Source of the DNA: Fodinibius salinus
Lineage (GTDB): Bacteria > Bacteroidota > Rhodothermia > Balneolales > Balneolaceae
DNA length: 64,000 nt
Direction of reading: 5' to 3'
Assembly: GCF_008124865.1 (NCBI RefSeq)
Contig: NZ_VNHY01000001.1
Span: 1 to 64,000 of the forward strand
Shown: one piece after another, positions 17,371-26,578 of the stretch
How the letters are laid out: each line of letters starts with the position of its first letter
Numbering within the stretch: the first letter of the stretch is position 1
Position numbers and translations under genes: made by a program
Notes under the pieces: model-generated
Told to the model about the DNA's origin: nothing
Database searches by the model: none
Seen by the model: only the letters and a program-made list of their open reading frames with translations

Positions 17371-18153
17371 TTATTTACCCTTGTAGTCAGGTTTACGTTT
17401 CTCCAAAAAAGCCTGCACGCCTTCCTTATAGTCATCCGTTTTACCGGCCCGGGTTTGTAGGTCTGCTTCAACTTCCAAATGCTCATCTAGATTATTCGAC
17501 AGCGATTGATTCATGGCTTCTTTGTAGAGTCCAAATCCTTTGGTGGGCATACTTGCCAGTTTTTGGCATATTTGCTTGGCTTCGTCGATTAACTTAGCTG
17601 GTTGAACGGCTTTATAGATCAGCCCGATTTTTTCGGCTTCTTGTGGAGAAATTTCTTCATCCAGCAAGTACATGGCATTTGCACGCTGCATGCCAACTAA
17701 GCGAGGCAAGAAAAAGGTTCCGCCACAGTCAGGGATGAGCCCAATTTTACTAAAAGATTGCACAAAAACAGCTTCTGTTGAAGCTAGTACCAAATCACAG
17801 CATAGGGCAAGATTTGCCCCAGCGCCTGCAGCCGTGCCGTTAACGGCACAAACGACTGGTTTTTCAATAGTGCGAATGGCTTTGACAATGGGATTATAGC
17901 TGGATCGAACAGCATCCCCAAGCTCAAAATCTTCTGCTTGTTCAGCAGCTTCTTTTAAATCCTGTCCCGCGCAAAATGCCTTTTCTTTACCGGTAATCAG
18001 AATACAACGCACCTCATCATTTTCTGCTGCGTCAGCCAATGCATTTTGCAGCTGTTTGGCCATAGGCCGAATAAAGCTATTGTATTTTTCAGGCCGATTA
18101 AGTCTGAGAGTGAGAATGCTGTCAGTAAGCTCTTGTTCAATAAATTGACTCAT
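17371..18153 (-). CDS. paaG: ring 1,2-epoxyphenylacetyl-CoA isomerase (crotonase family)
   Basis: The 260-residue crotonase has the PaaG pattern: RPEKYNSF, FCAGQDLKEA and KIGLIPDCGGTFFLPR, with Asp in place of the second hydratase Glu, as known for PaaG. It isomerises 1,2-epoxyphenylacetyl-CoA to oxepin-CoA (and moves double bonds later in the pathway). It follows paaD by 71 bp in the same direction. The 561-bp gap before paaH contains a palindromic element that may separate two transcription units. Confidence 0.9.
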   Translation of the reverse strand: MSQFIEQELTDSILTLRLNRPEKYNSFIRPMAKQLQNALADAAENDEVRCILITGKEKAFCAGQDLKEAAEQAEDFELGDAVRSSYNPIVKAIRTIEKPVVCAVNGTAAGAGANLALCCDLVLASTEAVFVQSFSKIGLIPDCGGTFFLPRLVGMQRANAMYLLDEEISPQEAEKIGLIYKAVQPAKLIDEAKQICQKLASMPTKGFGLYKEAMNQSLSNNLDEHLEVEADLQTRAGKTDDYKEGVQAFLEKRKPDYKGK

Positions 18154-18224
18154 TAGTAATTATCTTGTTGGGTGCAGATTTTTAAGCTTATGAATTGTGG
18201 TCTCAAATTTAAGTAGATGAGCAG

Positions 18225-18737
18225 CTAAATACATTTAAAATGTTCAAAAGGCTCATCACAGTCATGGCAGTAGTATTGTGATTTACAGGCTGTGGAGCCA
18301 AACTCACTCTGCAATTCCGTATTTTGAGAATCACAATAGGGACACGAGATAGTTTTGTCGGATTGTTTGAGTGAAGATAGGAAATCCTCATCCGGGTCGG
18401 TTTTGCCCGGTGGAGAAATTCCGTAATCTTTAAGTTTTTTTTTGGCGTCGTCCGACATCCAGTCTGTGGTCCATGTTTCTGAAAAATCTTTTCGGACCTC
18501 AAAATTTTGGATTCCGTTTTTGCGAAGTGTTTTTTCAATTTCATCTTCAATAGCCTTCATCGCGGGACATCCGGAATAGGTGGGCGTAATTTTAATCACA
18601 TACGTATCATCTTCGCGTTCAACGCTGCGAGCAATACCCAAATCAACGATAGTCAATACGGGAATTTCGGGATCGGTTACTTCAGCGATAAGCTCCCAGA
18701 TATCCTCTTTGCTATATTTGGTTACGGGTTCAGGCAT
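18225..18737 (-). CDS. paaD: phenylacetyl-CoA epoxidase accessory subunit PaaD (MIP18 family)
   Basis: In this 170-residue protein, residues ~8-95 are a MIP18/DUF59 domain (EVTDPEIPVLTIVDLGI, TYSGCPAMKAIEDEI). The C-terminus carries a zinc-ribbon-like set of cysteines (CPYCDSQ at ~133-139, then CKSQYYCHDCDEPF). This is the PaaD (PaaJ in other nomenclature) architecture, required for maturation or activity of the PaaABC epoxidase. It is encoded 89 bp downstream of paaC. Confidence 0.92.
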   Translation of the reverse strand: MPEPVTKYSKEDIWELIAEVTDPEIPVLTIVDLGIARSVEREDDTYVIKITPTYSGCPAMKAIEDEIEKTLRKNGIQNFEVRKDFSETWTTDWMSDDAKKKLKDYGISPPGKTDPDEDFLSSLKQSDKTISCPYCDSQNTELQSEFGSTACKSQYYCHDCDEPFEHFKCI

Positions 18738-18826
18738 AACTACTTATTTAACGAAACACGAGCTTACATATTGAAAAAAATATCAGGTTAATAAATCTGG
18801 TTACAAATCATCAACCCTGTAACCTA

Positions 18827-19612
18827 TCACTCCCAGTTGGCATCAGGATAGGAGCGTCGCAAGTGCTGCATTTCAGCCAAAAGGTGGCCAAGATGTTCGG
18901 TATGCAGTCCTTTACGTCCTCCTTCGGCCATATATTGATCGAAATCAGGAACTTCCAGTGTTGCTTCTTTTAGAGTATCCGATACAAGGTTTTTCCAGTC
19001 AGTTTTAAAACTTTTGGTATCAGCAGCTATCTCTTCATCCTGTAAGAGGTCATCAATTTCATCTTGATAAAATAGGGCACCGGTATAGGTCCAAATTTCG
19101 TCGAAGGCATCCTGAATACGTTGGTGACTTTCTTCGGTGCCGTCGCCAAGCCGCAGTACCCACTCGCGGCTGTGTCGCAGGTGGTATTTTACTTCCTTCA
19201 GGTGTTTGGCCGCCATGCCGCTGAATTGTTCATCATCGGCATCAGCCAGAATTTGATACAGGTAAAAGCTAAATGCTGAGAACAAAAATTGTCGGGCAAT
19301 AGTAAATCCAAAATCGCCTTTGGGCAGTTCAGTAATCTTTAGGTTAGTGTATTCGGGATCATTGCGAAAATAGACCAAGTCATCTCGATGGCGCCCTTCA
19401 TCTTCAATTTCTACTGCATACTCATAAAGTGAAGCGGCATGACCGATATAGTCCAGTGCAATATTTGCTAGTGCAATATCCTCTTCTAGGATGGGACCGT
19501 GTCCACACCATTCCGAAAGCCGATGGCCAAGAATCAGGCGATCATCAGCCAAGCGAACTAAATAATCGAAAAGTGCTTCTTTTTTTGTCAATGTTTTTGT
19601 TTGTGTAGTCAT
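18827..19612 (-). CDS. paaC: phenylacetyl-CoA epoxidase structural subunit
   Basis: The 261-residue ferritin-like PaaC forms the non-catalytic partner of PaaA in the 1,2-epoxidase. Recognisable parts are LADDRLILGHRLSEWCGHGPILEED at the N-terminus (an interrupted match to PaaC), HRDDLVYFRNDPEY, and KEVKYHLRHSREWVLRLGDG. The start overlaps the paaB stop by 4 bp, indicating translational coupling. Confidence 0.95.
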   Translation of the reverse strand: MTTQTKTLTKKEALFDYLVRLADDRLILGHRLSEWCGHGPILEEDIALANIALDYIGHAASLYEYAVEIEDEGRHRDDLVYFRNDPEYTNLKITELPKGDFGFTIARQFLFSAFSFYLYQILADADDEQFSGMAAKHLKEVKYHLRHSREWVLRLGDGTEESHQRIQDAFDEIWTYTGALFYQDEIDDLLQDEEIAADTKSFKTDWKNLVSDTLKEATLEVPDFDQYMAEGGRKGLHTEHLGHLLAEMQHLRRSYPDANWE

Positions 19613-19923
19613 GATCGTCGTTTTGTAGATCGGGGGACATCGTAAAATTGCGGGTGCCGATAGGGTTTGTCATCAGCAGGATCGAAAAAAGGACCTGCAT
19701 CTTCACCTTTGGATGCCACAATTTCTTCGCTGGGCACTACCCAAAGGTTTACGGCTTCTTTACGCCGCGCATAGACATCTCGGGCATTTTCGAGCGCCTT
19801 TTCGGCATCAGGGGCGTGGAGGCTCCCTGCATGCTGATGGGGCTTGCCGTCTCTGGGTTGAGTAAATACCTCCCACAGCGGCCATTGGGTGTCTTTGTTT
19901 TCTGATTTTTTATCGTTGCTCAT
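19609..19923 (-). CDS. paaB: phenylacetyl-CoA epoxidase subunit PaaB
   Basis: The 104-residue protein matches PaaB: WPLWEVFTQPRDGKPHQHAG, followed by SLHAPDAEKALENARDVYAR, RRKEAVNLWVVPS, and a C-terminal FDPADDKPYRHPQFYDVP. PaaB links electron delivery to the PaaAC heterodimers. It overlaps paaC by 4 bp and lies 104 bp downstream of paaA. Confidence 0.95.
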   Translation of the reverse strand: MSNDKKSENKDTQWPLWEVFTQPRDGKPHQHAGSLHAPDAEKALENARDVYARRKEAVNLWVVPSEEIVASKGEDAGPFFDPADDKPYRHPQFYDVPRSTKRRS

Positions 19924-20027
19924 GTTTAACTTTTGTTCAGAATATAGATTAATTCTTAAAAGGTTATGGGATAGTTATTCATTAATAGAAAAATCCAAGT
20001 AACGAATAATTATTAACCGGTAATCAA

Positions 20028-20975
20028 CTAACTTGCTTTTTCTTTGCTTAATTTCTGTTTGCGGGCGTATTCTTCGGCTGCTTCGCGTACCCATTCGCCA
20101 TTTTCGTGGGCTTCTCGGCGTGCCTTCATCCGCTGTTTATTCATGGGGCCGTTGCCTTTAACGACATTCCAGAACTCATCCCAGTCAATTTCCCCAAATT
20201 CCCAGTGGCCGGTTTCTTCATTGTACTCCAGGTCTGGATCAGGAATTTCAAGTCCTACAGTATGGGCCTCTTGCACATGCCGGTCAACAAAACTCTGGCG
20301 TAACTCATCATTGGTTTTAGATTTCACGCCCCACTTAATTAGCTCTTCGCTGTTGGGCGAATCTTCGTCGTGGGGGCCAAACATCATGAGTGTAGGCCAC
20401 CACCAGCGATCCACAGCATCCTGAATCATTTCTTGCTGCTCAGATGTACCATCAGCCATCTGGGCTACCATTTCGTATCCTTGCTTTTTGTGGAAACTCT
20501 CTTCTTTACAGATGCGGACCATTGCCCGTGAGTAGGGGCCGTATGAGCTTCGTGCTAGCATAGTTTGGTTAATAATAGCTGCCCCATCTACCAGCCAGCC
20601 AATAACGGCTACGTCAGCCCAGCTGAGCGTAGGATAGTTAAAAATACTTGAGTATTTGGCTTTACCTTCTAGTAGCTGGTTGATTACTTCTTTCCGGCTG
20701 GCGCCAAGTGTTTCGGTAGCACTGTACAGATAAAGACCATGGCCGGCTTCATCCTGTACTTTTGATAACAAGATCATCTTACGGCGCAACGAAGGGGCAC
20801 GGGTAATCCAATTTCCTTCGGGCAGCATACCCACAACTTCAGAATGCGCATGCTGAGACATCATCCGGATGAGCTGTTGGCGATAACGATCCGGCATATC
20901 ATCTTTAGGTTCAATAGTTTCGCCGTTGTCAATTCGTTCTTGGAATGTTTTTTTATTTGTTGATTCTTCACTCAT
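20028..20975 (-). CDS. paaA: phenylacetyl-CoA 1,2-epoxidase catalytic subunit
   Basis: The ~315-residue di-iron monooxygenase subunit carries the conserved blocks [51 protein letters not shown] and [12 protein letters not shown], with carboxylate and His iron ligands in the helical bundle. It inserts one oxygen atom into the aromatic ring of phenylacetyl-CoA. I start at ATG 20975 (MSEESTNKK); the frame is open seven codons further upstream. paaE, the reductase that normally supplies electrons, is not present in this window. Confidence 0.95.
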   Translation of the reverse strand: MSEESTNKKTFQERIDNGETIEPKDDMPDRYRQQLIRMMSQHAHSEVVGMLPEGNWITRAPSLRRKMILLSKVQDEAGHGLYLYSATETLGASRKEVINQLLEGKAKYSSIFNYPTLSWADVAVIGWLVDGAAIINQTMLARSSYGPYSRAMVRICKEESFHKKQGYEMVAQMADGTSEQQEMIQDAVDRWWWPTLMMFGPHDEDSPNSEELIKWGVKSKTNDELRQSFVDRHVQEAHTVGLEIPDPDLEYNEETGHWEFGEIDWDEFWNVVKGNGPMNKQRMKARREAHENGEWVREAAEEYARKQKLSKEKAS

Positions 20976-21009
20976 AAGTACAAGAATTTGGAGCACATTT
21001 TTGTTACTC

Positions 21010-21052
21010 AGAACATATACATGAACGTTAAATTAAACAAATGCATTCATGT
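21010..21052 (-). promoter_or_regulatory. candidate paaA promoter with overlapping operator dyad
   Basis: In the 200-bp divergent region between paaA and the hydroxyphenylpyruvate dioxygenase gene, ACATGAA (21019-21025) and TTCATGT (21046-21052) form a perfect 7-bp inverted repeat with 20-bp spacing. On the minus strand, TTTG (21041-21038) and TATGTTCT (21017-21010) are 20 nt apart. They resemble the Bacteroidota -33 TTTG / -7 TAnnTTTG promoter, the second box imperfectly. The dyad would straddle this promoter. No regulator gene is adjacent. Confidence 0.35.
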
Positions 21053-21175
21053 CTCGATTTAGTATTATTTTTATAAGCTAAATAGATATTTCACTTAAAT
21101 AATTTGAGACGTTACCGGTAGGATACTATATTAAAGTTTACAGTAGTTAAAATGATAACTGAGTCGGAGTAACGT

Positions 21176-22321
21176 ATGAAAGCTGATCCCAATAGTGCAA
21201 CCTTGGAACGTCCCGTTGAAGAGGAGTTTGATGACCATTTAGGTCTTCAAGATGTTGATTATATAGAACATTACGTCAGTAATGCAAAGCAGGCGGCTCA
21301 CTTTTATCAAACAGTATTTGGATTTGAACTTAAGGCCTTTAGTGGACTTGAAACGGGTAACCGAGACTGCGTTTCATATTTGCTTCAGCAGGGCAATATT
21401 CGATTTTTGCTAACTTCGGCATTGTCCAGTGATTCTTTTATAGCTAAACATGTTTTACAGCATGGGGATGGTGTTCGCGATATTGCCATGCATGTAAAAG
21501 ATGTTGATCGGGCCTACCAAGAGACGGTCAAGCGTGGGGCGGAAAGCGTAGAAGAACCACATGATCTTGAAGATGAGCATGGAAAAATACGCAAAGCGGC
21601 CATAGCAACCTATGGTGATACTATTCATACGCTTATTAATCGTGTGGAATATGACGGGATTTTCATGCCGGGTTTTGAAGCTACAGAATCCCCACTGAAA
21701 GATGTGAGTTCAGTTGGTATCCAGTATGTAGATCATTGTGTGGGAAATGTTGAACTGGGTGAAATGGAAACGTGGGTTGATTTTTATCGCGATGTGATGG
21801 GCTTTACCCAGTATATCCATTTTGATGATGATGATATTTCTACAGAATATTCGGCGCTTATGTCGAAAGTAATGGCTGGTGGGCGCGGGATGATCAAATT
21901 TCCAATTAATGAGCCTGCTGACGGCAAGAGGAAATCCCAAATTGAGGAATATATTGATTTTTATGAAGGACCGGGCGTTCAGCATATTGCATTGTTGACG
22001 GGTGATATTATTGAAACAGTTGAAAAGTTACAAAACCGCGGACTCGAATTTTTACACGTGCCTACTACTTATTATGAAGAACTCGAGAGTCGGGTTGGTA
22101 CTATTGACGAACCCATTGACAAGCTGGAAGAGTTGGGCATTTTGGTTGACAGAGATGATGAAGGATATTTGTTGCAAATTTTCACAAAGCCAGTTGTAGA
22201 TCGTCCGACACTATTTTTTGAAATTATCCAGCGTAAAGGAGCTCGTGGTTTTGGGAAGGGTAATTTTAAAGCGCTCTTTCAGGCAATAGAACGCGAGCAG
22301 GAGCGGCGCGGAAATCTTTAA
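21176..22321 (+). CDS. hppD: 4-hydroxyphenylpyruvate dioxygenase
   Basis: The 381-residue vicinal-oxygen-chelate protein has two beta-alpha-beta-beta-beta halves (residues ~25-160 and ~180-350). The iron ligands are all visible: His187 (VDHCVGNVE), His270 (GPGVQHIAL) and Glu349 (LFFEIIQRKG). The C-terminus GFGKGNFKALFQAIEREQ is characteristic of HPPD. It converts 4-hydroxyphenylpyruvate to homogentisate, the substrate of the enzyme encoded next. It is divergent from the paa cluster. Confidence 0.96.
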   Translation: MKADPNSATLERPVEEEFDDHLGLQDVDYIEHYVSNAKQAAHFYQTVFGFELKAFSGLETGNRDCVSYLLQQGNIRFLLTSALSSDSFIAKHVLQHGDGVRDIAMHVKDVDRAYQETVKRGAESVEEPHDLEDEHGKIRKAAIATYGDTIHTLINRVEYDGIFMPGFEATESPLKDVSSVGIQYVDHCVGNVELGEMETWVDFYRDVMGFTQYIHFDDDDISTEYSALMSKVMAGGRGMIKFPINEPADGKRKSQIEEYIDFYEGPGVQHIALLTGDIIETVEKLQNRGLEFLHVPTTYYEELESRVGTIDEPIDKLEELGILVDRDDEGYLLQIFTKPVVDRPTLFFEIIQRKGARGFGKGNFKALFQAIEREQERRGNL

Positions 22322-22407
22322 ATTTAGTCGAAGGTCCTAAGTACTGGGTAAAAGGTACTTTGTTAGGTACTATAACTCTGAACTTTTGACTTTCTACTCT
22401 CTACAAA

Positions 22408-22419
22408 AAGGAGGTCACC
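22408..22419 (+). promoter_or_regulatory. strong Shine-Dalgarno for homogentisate dioxygenase
   Basis: AAGGAGGT at 22408-22415 is an extended match to the anti-Shine-Dalgarno, four bases before the ATG at 22420. It fixes the start codon. It stands out because almost no other gene in the window has a recognisable Shine-Dalgarno; the gene starting at 32946 (GGAGG) is the other clear case. Confidence 0.8.
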
Positions 22420-23604
22420 ATGATTTATCACCAGCTAGGAAAAATCCCCCCCAAGCGGCATACACAGTTTCGACGTCCGGACGGGGAACTGTACCAAGAG
22501 CAACTGTTTGGAGCAGAGGGTTTTCACGGAAGTTCATCACTGCTTTATCACCATAACCCACCAACACGAACAACCAAGGTAGAACGCGGAGAAGAGATTA
22601 ATATCGAAAAGTGGGATGAAGGAATACTTCGCCATCACCACCTGCGTACGGCCAATGTTGCCAAAGGTGGCGATCCAGTAATGGGACGAAAAGTGTTGCT
22701 CTACAATAACGATGTTCAAATTGGTGTGGTACGTCCTACGGAATCGATGGATTATTTCTATAAAAATGGAGAGCATGATGAGCTGCTTTTTATCCACGAG
22801 GGGGAAGGATACGTGCAGACTATGTTTGGCAAGCTCGATTTTGGATATGGAGATTATATTTTCATTCCGCGCGGCACAATTTATCAGATGGTATTTGAAA
22901 CCGAAAAAAATCGCATGCTCACGGTAGATTCAACCGGACCTATTGACGTGCCGGATCGCTATTTGACCGAAAAGGGACAATTTGCCGAGAATAGTCCCTA
23001 TTGTGAGCGTGACATTCGCCGCCCCGAAGGACCAATTTTTGTTAACAAACAAGGTAAATTTGAAGTCCGGATTAAAAAACAGGGACGTTATACATCATAT
23101 TGGTACGAACACCATCCCTTTGATGTCGTTGGTTGGGATGGGTACCTGTATCCATGGATTTTTAATATCAAGGATTTCGAGCCGATTACGGGACGTGTCC
23201 ATCAGCCGCCACCCGTTCATCAGACGTTCGAAGGCCCCAATTATGTGGTGTGTTCATTTTGTCCTCGCAAGTTCGACTATCATCCCAAATCTATTCCCGC
23301 ACCTTATGCTCACTCCAATGTTGATTCGGATGAGGTGTTGTACTATGTAGAAGGTGATTTTATGAGTCGAAAAGGTGTAGAAACAGCCAGTATTACGCAG
23401 CATCCCGGTGGTATCCCTCATGGGCCGCATCCTGGGAAATATGAGGGTAGTATCGGTAAAGAAGAAACTGATGAGTATGCGGTGATGATTGATACCTTCC
23501 ATCCGTTACATCTCACCACCGAGGCCAAGAAGCTGGATGACGATGGTTATCCCTACTCTTGGATCGAGGATGGGGAGAAGGAAAAAATCGAAGCGGAAGA
23601 ATAA
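22420..23604 (+). CDS. hmgA: homogentisate 1,2-dioxygenase
   Basis: The 394-residue cupin-fold dioxygenase has an iron-binding region in the C-terminal half: YAHSNVDSDEVLYY, with His298 and Glu305, then PGGIPHGPHPG, with His334/His337. The N-terminal half has the HGD-like HHHLRTANVAKGGDP block. It cleaves the homogentisate ring to maleylacetoacetate. The genes for maleylacetoacetate isomerase and fumarylacetoacetase are not in the window. It lies 98 bp after hppD and is followed by a clear terminator, so hppD-hmgA is a likely unit. The leader contains ACTTTCTACT at 22389-22398. Confidence 0.93.
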   Translation: MIYHQLGKIPPKRHTQFRRPDGELYQEQLFGAEGFHGSSSLLYHHNPPTRTTKVERGEEINIEKWDEGILRHHHLRTANVAKGGDPVMGRKVLLYNNDVQIGVVRPTESMDYFYKNGEHDELLFIHEGEGYVQTMFGKLDFGYGDYIFIPRGTIYQMVFETEKNRMLTVDSTGPIDVPDRYLTEKGQFAENSPYCERDIRRPEGPIFVNKQGKFEVRIKKQGRYTSYWYEHHPFDVVGWDGYLYPWIFNIKDFEPITGRVHQPPPVHQTFEGPNYVVCSFCPRKFDYHPKSIPAPYAHSNVDSDEVLYYVEGDFMSRKGVETASITQHPGGIPHGPHPGKYEGSIGKEETDEYAVMIDTFHPLHLTTEAKKLDDDGYPYSWIEDGEKEKIEAEE

Positions 23605-23625
23605 TCTACTCAATAACACTTATTT

Positions 23626-23666
23626 AAAGCCTGTCGCTTCTATTTACGGCAGGCTTTTCTTTTTTT
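23626..23666 (+). terminator. rho-independent terminator after hmgA
   Basis: AAAGCCTGTCG (23626-23636) pairs with CGGCAGGCTTT (23647-23657), one G-T pair, across a 10-nt loop. It is followed by a T-rich run to 23666. It closes the hppD-hmgA unit. Confidence 0.88.
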
Positions 23667-23778
23667 CAAGCTATTGTAGAATAGGTACACATGTTTGGAA
23701 TTTCTGTTCATCTTCTTTCTGTTACTAGGTAGCATCATCAAATTAAAATACAGATTAGTTAGATAGTAGAATAAAGCG

Positions 23779-26013
23779 ATGGAACATATTTTAATCACTG
23801 AGATTGACAATCAGGGACCGGGAGATATTCTGGGAGCCATCGGCGGTGAAACAGATATTGATCCCGCTATAATTGGCAATATTGATATAAATGGCTCAAA
23901 AGCTTTTGTAGAAGTTAATGGCAAAAAAGCGACGAAGCTTGCGAAACAGCTGGATGGCAAGAAAGTAGGTCAGTCACGGGTATCGGTTCGGGATGTCGAT
24001 ACGGAAAATTTTGAAGATTTAGAGACGGTTTTTGAATACTCGGATCGTTTAAAACAGCTGGTTGAACTGGAACGCGAACAGGAGATGCGGGAGCACGAAG
24101 AAAGTATTCGCACACTTTCAGGTCAGCAGCGAGAGGCCGATGGAAAAGCTATTCTTCATTTGAGAGGCCGCGACGAAGGCAATGCGCTTGAAGGAAAGCT
24201 GGTGAAATTCATGCGTCAGCACAAAGGAGAGCCCCTGCCGGAAACTGAGATTTCGGTTGGCGACCTGGTGATGATTTCCCACAGAGATCCTCTGCTGAGT
24301 GATAATCCTACCGGAACGGTAGTACAAAAGACAAACTATTCGATTACAGCAGCTTTCGACCAGCCCCGAAGTTTTATATTCGGTAAGGGACTGCGTATGG
24401 ATCTTTATGTCAATGATATTACCTATCAGCGGATGAAGGATGCATTAACTCAGCTGGAAGAGGCTAAAGGAGCATTAGCTGAGTTGCGCAATATTTTTGT
24501 GGGGATCCAAGCTCCAATACCTTCTGACGACAAAGAGGTAGAGGAGTGGTTTAATGGTGATTTGAATGAATCCCAGAAAAAGGCGGTCTCTGCTAGTTTG
24601 GGAGCCGATGATTTCCATCTGATTCACGGGCCGCCCGGCACGGGGAAGACGACCACAGCCATCGAAGTTATTGAACAGGCCATGGCAGATGGAAAGTCCG
24701 TCTTGGCCACGGCGGCTTCGAATACGGCTGTTGACAATATCCTTGATTTTCTGCTGGATCGCAGCAAAGAAGCCGTTCGCGTAGGTCATCCAGCTCGTGT
24801 AACACCAAAGCTGAAAGAGCATACGCTGGACAGTTTGATTAAAGAACATCCGAAATTTAGTCAGTCAGAAGAGTTACGGAAACAGGCATTTGAAAAAAAG
24901 GAAGAGCAGGAAGAATTTACGCATCCATCAGGAAAATACCGGCGGGGAATGAGCAATAGTAAAATTAAAGAACTTGCCGAAGACGGACGAAGCTCGCGCG
25001 GTGTTTCAGCTGACAAGATTCAGGAGATGGCGCAGTGGATTGAGATTCAGGATGATATTGAAGAACTGTTCGAGGAGGCTGACCAACTTCGGGAAGAGGC
25101 CGTTGATGAGCTCCTTGACAGCAAGCAGGTTATTTGTACGACCAACAGCACTGCTGGCAGTGAACTGTTGGAGGGACGCCATTTTGATCTTGTAGTCATT
25201 GATGAGGCTACGCAGGCCACTGAGCCCAGCTGTTTAATTCCGATTACCCATGGCAGAAAAGTGATTATGGCCGGTGATCATCGGCAGCTTCCACCGACGG
25301 TGAAAAATCGTAAGGCTGCTGAACAGGGATTTAAAGAGACCCTTTTTGAGCGATTGGCTGAGAAATATTCCGGCAAAAGAAGTATGCTCGACATACAGTA
25401 TCGCATGCATGAGAAAATTATGGACTTTTCTAGCCGTCAGTTTTACGAAGAGGGACTTTCTGCTGATGAAAGCGTAAACACTCACACGCTTACAGATCTC
25501 CAGCTCGATATTAATGCGTTTGATAATGAGCTGATGGATATTCTTGATCCAGCTGAGCCGGTTGTGTTTGTCGATACAGTTCAGTTAGATGCGGCAGAAC
25601 GATCCCGGCAGGGATCAACGTCGAAAGAAAATCCTGAAGAAGCGCTGTGGGTAAGCAATATGGTTGATAACTTGCTCCGTGCCGGAGCGTATCCCTCTGA
25701 TATTGCTGTTATCAGTCCGTATGACGATCAGGTTGATTTGCTCGACCGAAAAATTGATGTCGAAGACCTGGAGGTGAAGACGGTGGATGGATTCCAGGGA
25801 CGTGAAAAGGAAGTAATCATTATTTCGCTGACGCGCAGTAACAAAGACGATCAGATTGGTTTTCTTAAGGATGTGCGAAGGCTTAACGTATCGCTAACCC
25901 GTGCCAAGCGAAAACTGATTGTCGTGGGGGATAGTGCTACGGTGACGTCGCACGAAACGTACCGTGAATTTGTGGATTACGTTAAAAGTTGGGGGCGGGT
26001 AGTAAGATTATAA
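23779..26013 (+). CDS. IGHMBP2/UPF1-like superfamily 1B DNA/RNA helicase
   Basis: The 744-residue SF1B helicase has Walker [10 protein letters not shown] at 284-292, Walker [15 protein letters not shown] (motif II DEAT), motif [13 protein letters not shown], motif IV/V region DIQYRMHEK, and [15 protein letters not shown] and [17 protein letters not shown] (motifs V and VI). The ~240 residues before the core hold an extended beta-barrel-like region, as in IGHMBP2 and related bacterial proteins. The long acidic insert at ~345-440 corresponds to the stalk. Role unknown, probably nucleic-acid repair or RNA handling. It starts after the hmgA terminator. Confidence 0.9.
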   Translation: MEHILITEIDNQGPGDILGAIGGETDIDPAIIGNIDINGSKAFVEVNGKKATKLAKQLDGKKVGQSRVSVRDVDTENFEDLETVFEYSDRLKQLVELEREQEMREHEESIRTLSGQQREADGKAILHLRGRDEGNALEGKLVKFMRQHKGEPLPETEISVGDLVMISHRDPLLSDNPTGTVVQKTNYSITAAFDQPRSFIFGKGLRMDLYVNDITYQRMKDALTQLEEAKGALAELRNIFVGIQAPIPSDDKEVEEWFNGDLNESQKKAVSASLGADDFHLIHGPPGTGKTTTAIEVIEQAMADGKSVLATAASNTAVDNILDFLLDRSKEAVRVGHPARVTPKLKEHTLDSLIKEHPKFSQSEELRKQAFEKKEEQEEFTHPSGKYRRGMSNSKIKELAEDGRSSRGVSADKIQEMAQWIEIQDDIEELFEEADQLREEAVDELLDSKQVICTTNSTAGSELLEGRHFDLVVIDEATQATEPSCLIPITHGRKVIMAGDHRQLPPTVKNRKAAEQGFKETLFERLAEKYSGKRSMLDIQYRMHEKIMDFSSRQFYEEGLSADESVNTHTLTDLQLDINAFDNELMDILDPAEPVVFVDTVQLDAAERSRQGSTSKENPEEALWVSNMVDNLLRAGAYPSDIAVISPYDDQVDLLDRKIDVEDLEVKTVDGFQGREKEVIIISLTRSNKDDQIGFLKDVRRLNVSLTRAKRKLIVVGDSATVTSHETYREFVDYVKSWGRVVRL

Positions 26014-26051
26014 TTTCAATTCCTAGTCGAGGCTGTTAGGATGGGTAATAG

Positions 26052-26384
26052 TATTACTGGGTACTTTTGATTAATCACTTTGATCTGTTTGGTTTACGGC
26101 AGGTATACCTGCATCTGAAAAATAACGAAATAACTCCCATTGGGTTCCAGGAGCCCAGTTTTTACAAGTATGTTCGGCATCCGCTCATGCTGGGTTTTAT
26201 TATTGCTTTTTGGGCGACGCCGCATATGACCCTGGCACATCTGGTGTTCTCAATAGCAACGACCGGCTATATTTTTGTCGGCATTTGGTTTGAAGAACGT
26301 GATTTGATCCGATATCACGGTAAAAAATATAGAAAACACCGTGAGCGGGTGAGCATGCTTATCTCAATACCCAAAAAGGATTAA
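26052..26384 (+). pseudogene. mddA: C-terminal remnant of methanethiol S-methyltransferase (MddA-like)
   Basis: The segment [19 protein letters not shown], followed by [20 protein letters not shown] and [18 protein letters not shown], matches the C-terminal half of MddA-like membrane methyltransferases (PEMT/ICMT fold; about 250 residues when complete). Only about 110 residues remain. The reading frame continues upstream as YYWVLL, which also fits the family, but meets TAG at 26049-26051. The first ~130 residues are absent, and the helicase gene ends only 38 bp before the remnant. An initiation from TTG at 26067 is formally possible, but the product would lack half of its transmembrane helices. 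Probably non-functional. Confidence 0.75.
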
Positions 26385-26428
26385 AAGGTTAATCATTTTT
26401 TAAATCTAATATTATAGCTGATCCGCAA

Positions 26429-26563
26429 ATGGTAAAAGAAGCATTCGAGCACTATCAGAAAGCAATAAAGCTTTGTCCTTCTGCGGGTAAAAGTACGGCC
26501 ACGACGAAGGTAAGCCTGCACAATAGTTCTGAATATGAGGCGCCTGGGAGTTTGTGGTTGTAA
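26429..26563 (+). CDS. small ORF, possibly decayed
   Basis: A 44-codon frame starts at ATG 26429; the frame is also open to the left, back to 26393. The beginning (VKEAFEHYQKAIKLCP) is reminiscent of one TPR-like helix pair, but the rest (KSTATTKVSLHNSSEYEAPG) is not. It lies between the mddA remnant and the convergent protease gene, so it may be leftover coding sequence rather than a gene. Confidence 0.2.
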   Translation: MVKEAFEHYQKAIKLCPSAGKSTATTKVSLHNSSEYEAPGSLWL

Positions 26564-26578
26564 CAGGATACTTTTGTC

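Noticed and set aside
17208-17486. 92-codon minus-strand frame at the 3' end of paaG
   Set aside because: Its first half overlaps paaG out of frame and the rest is unlike any protein I know; kept only as unassigned intergenic DNA.
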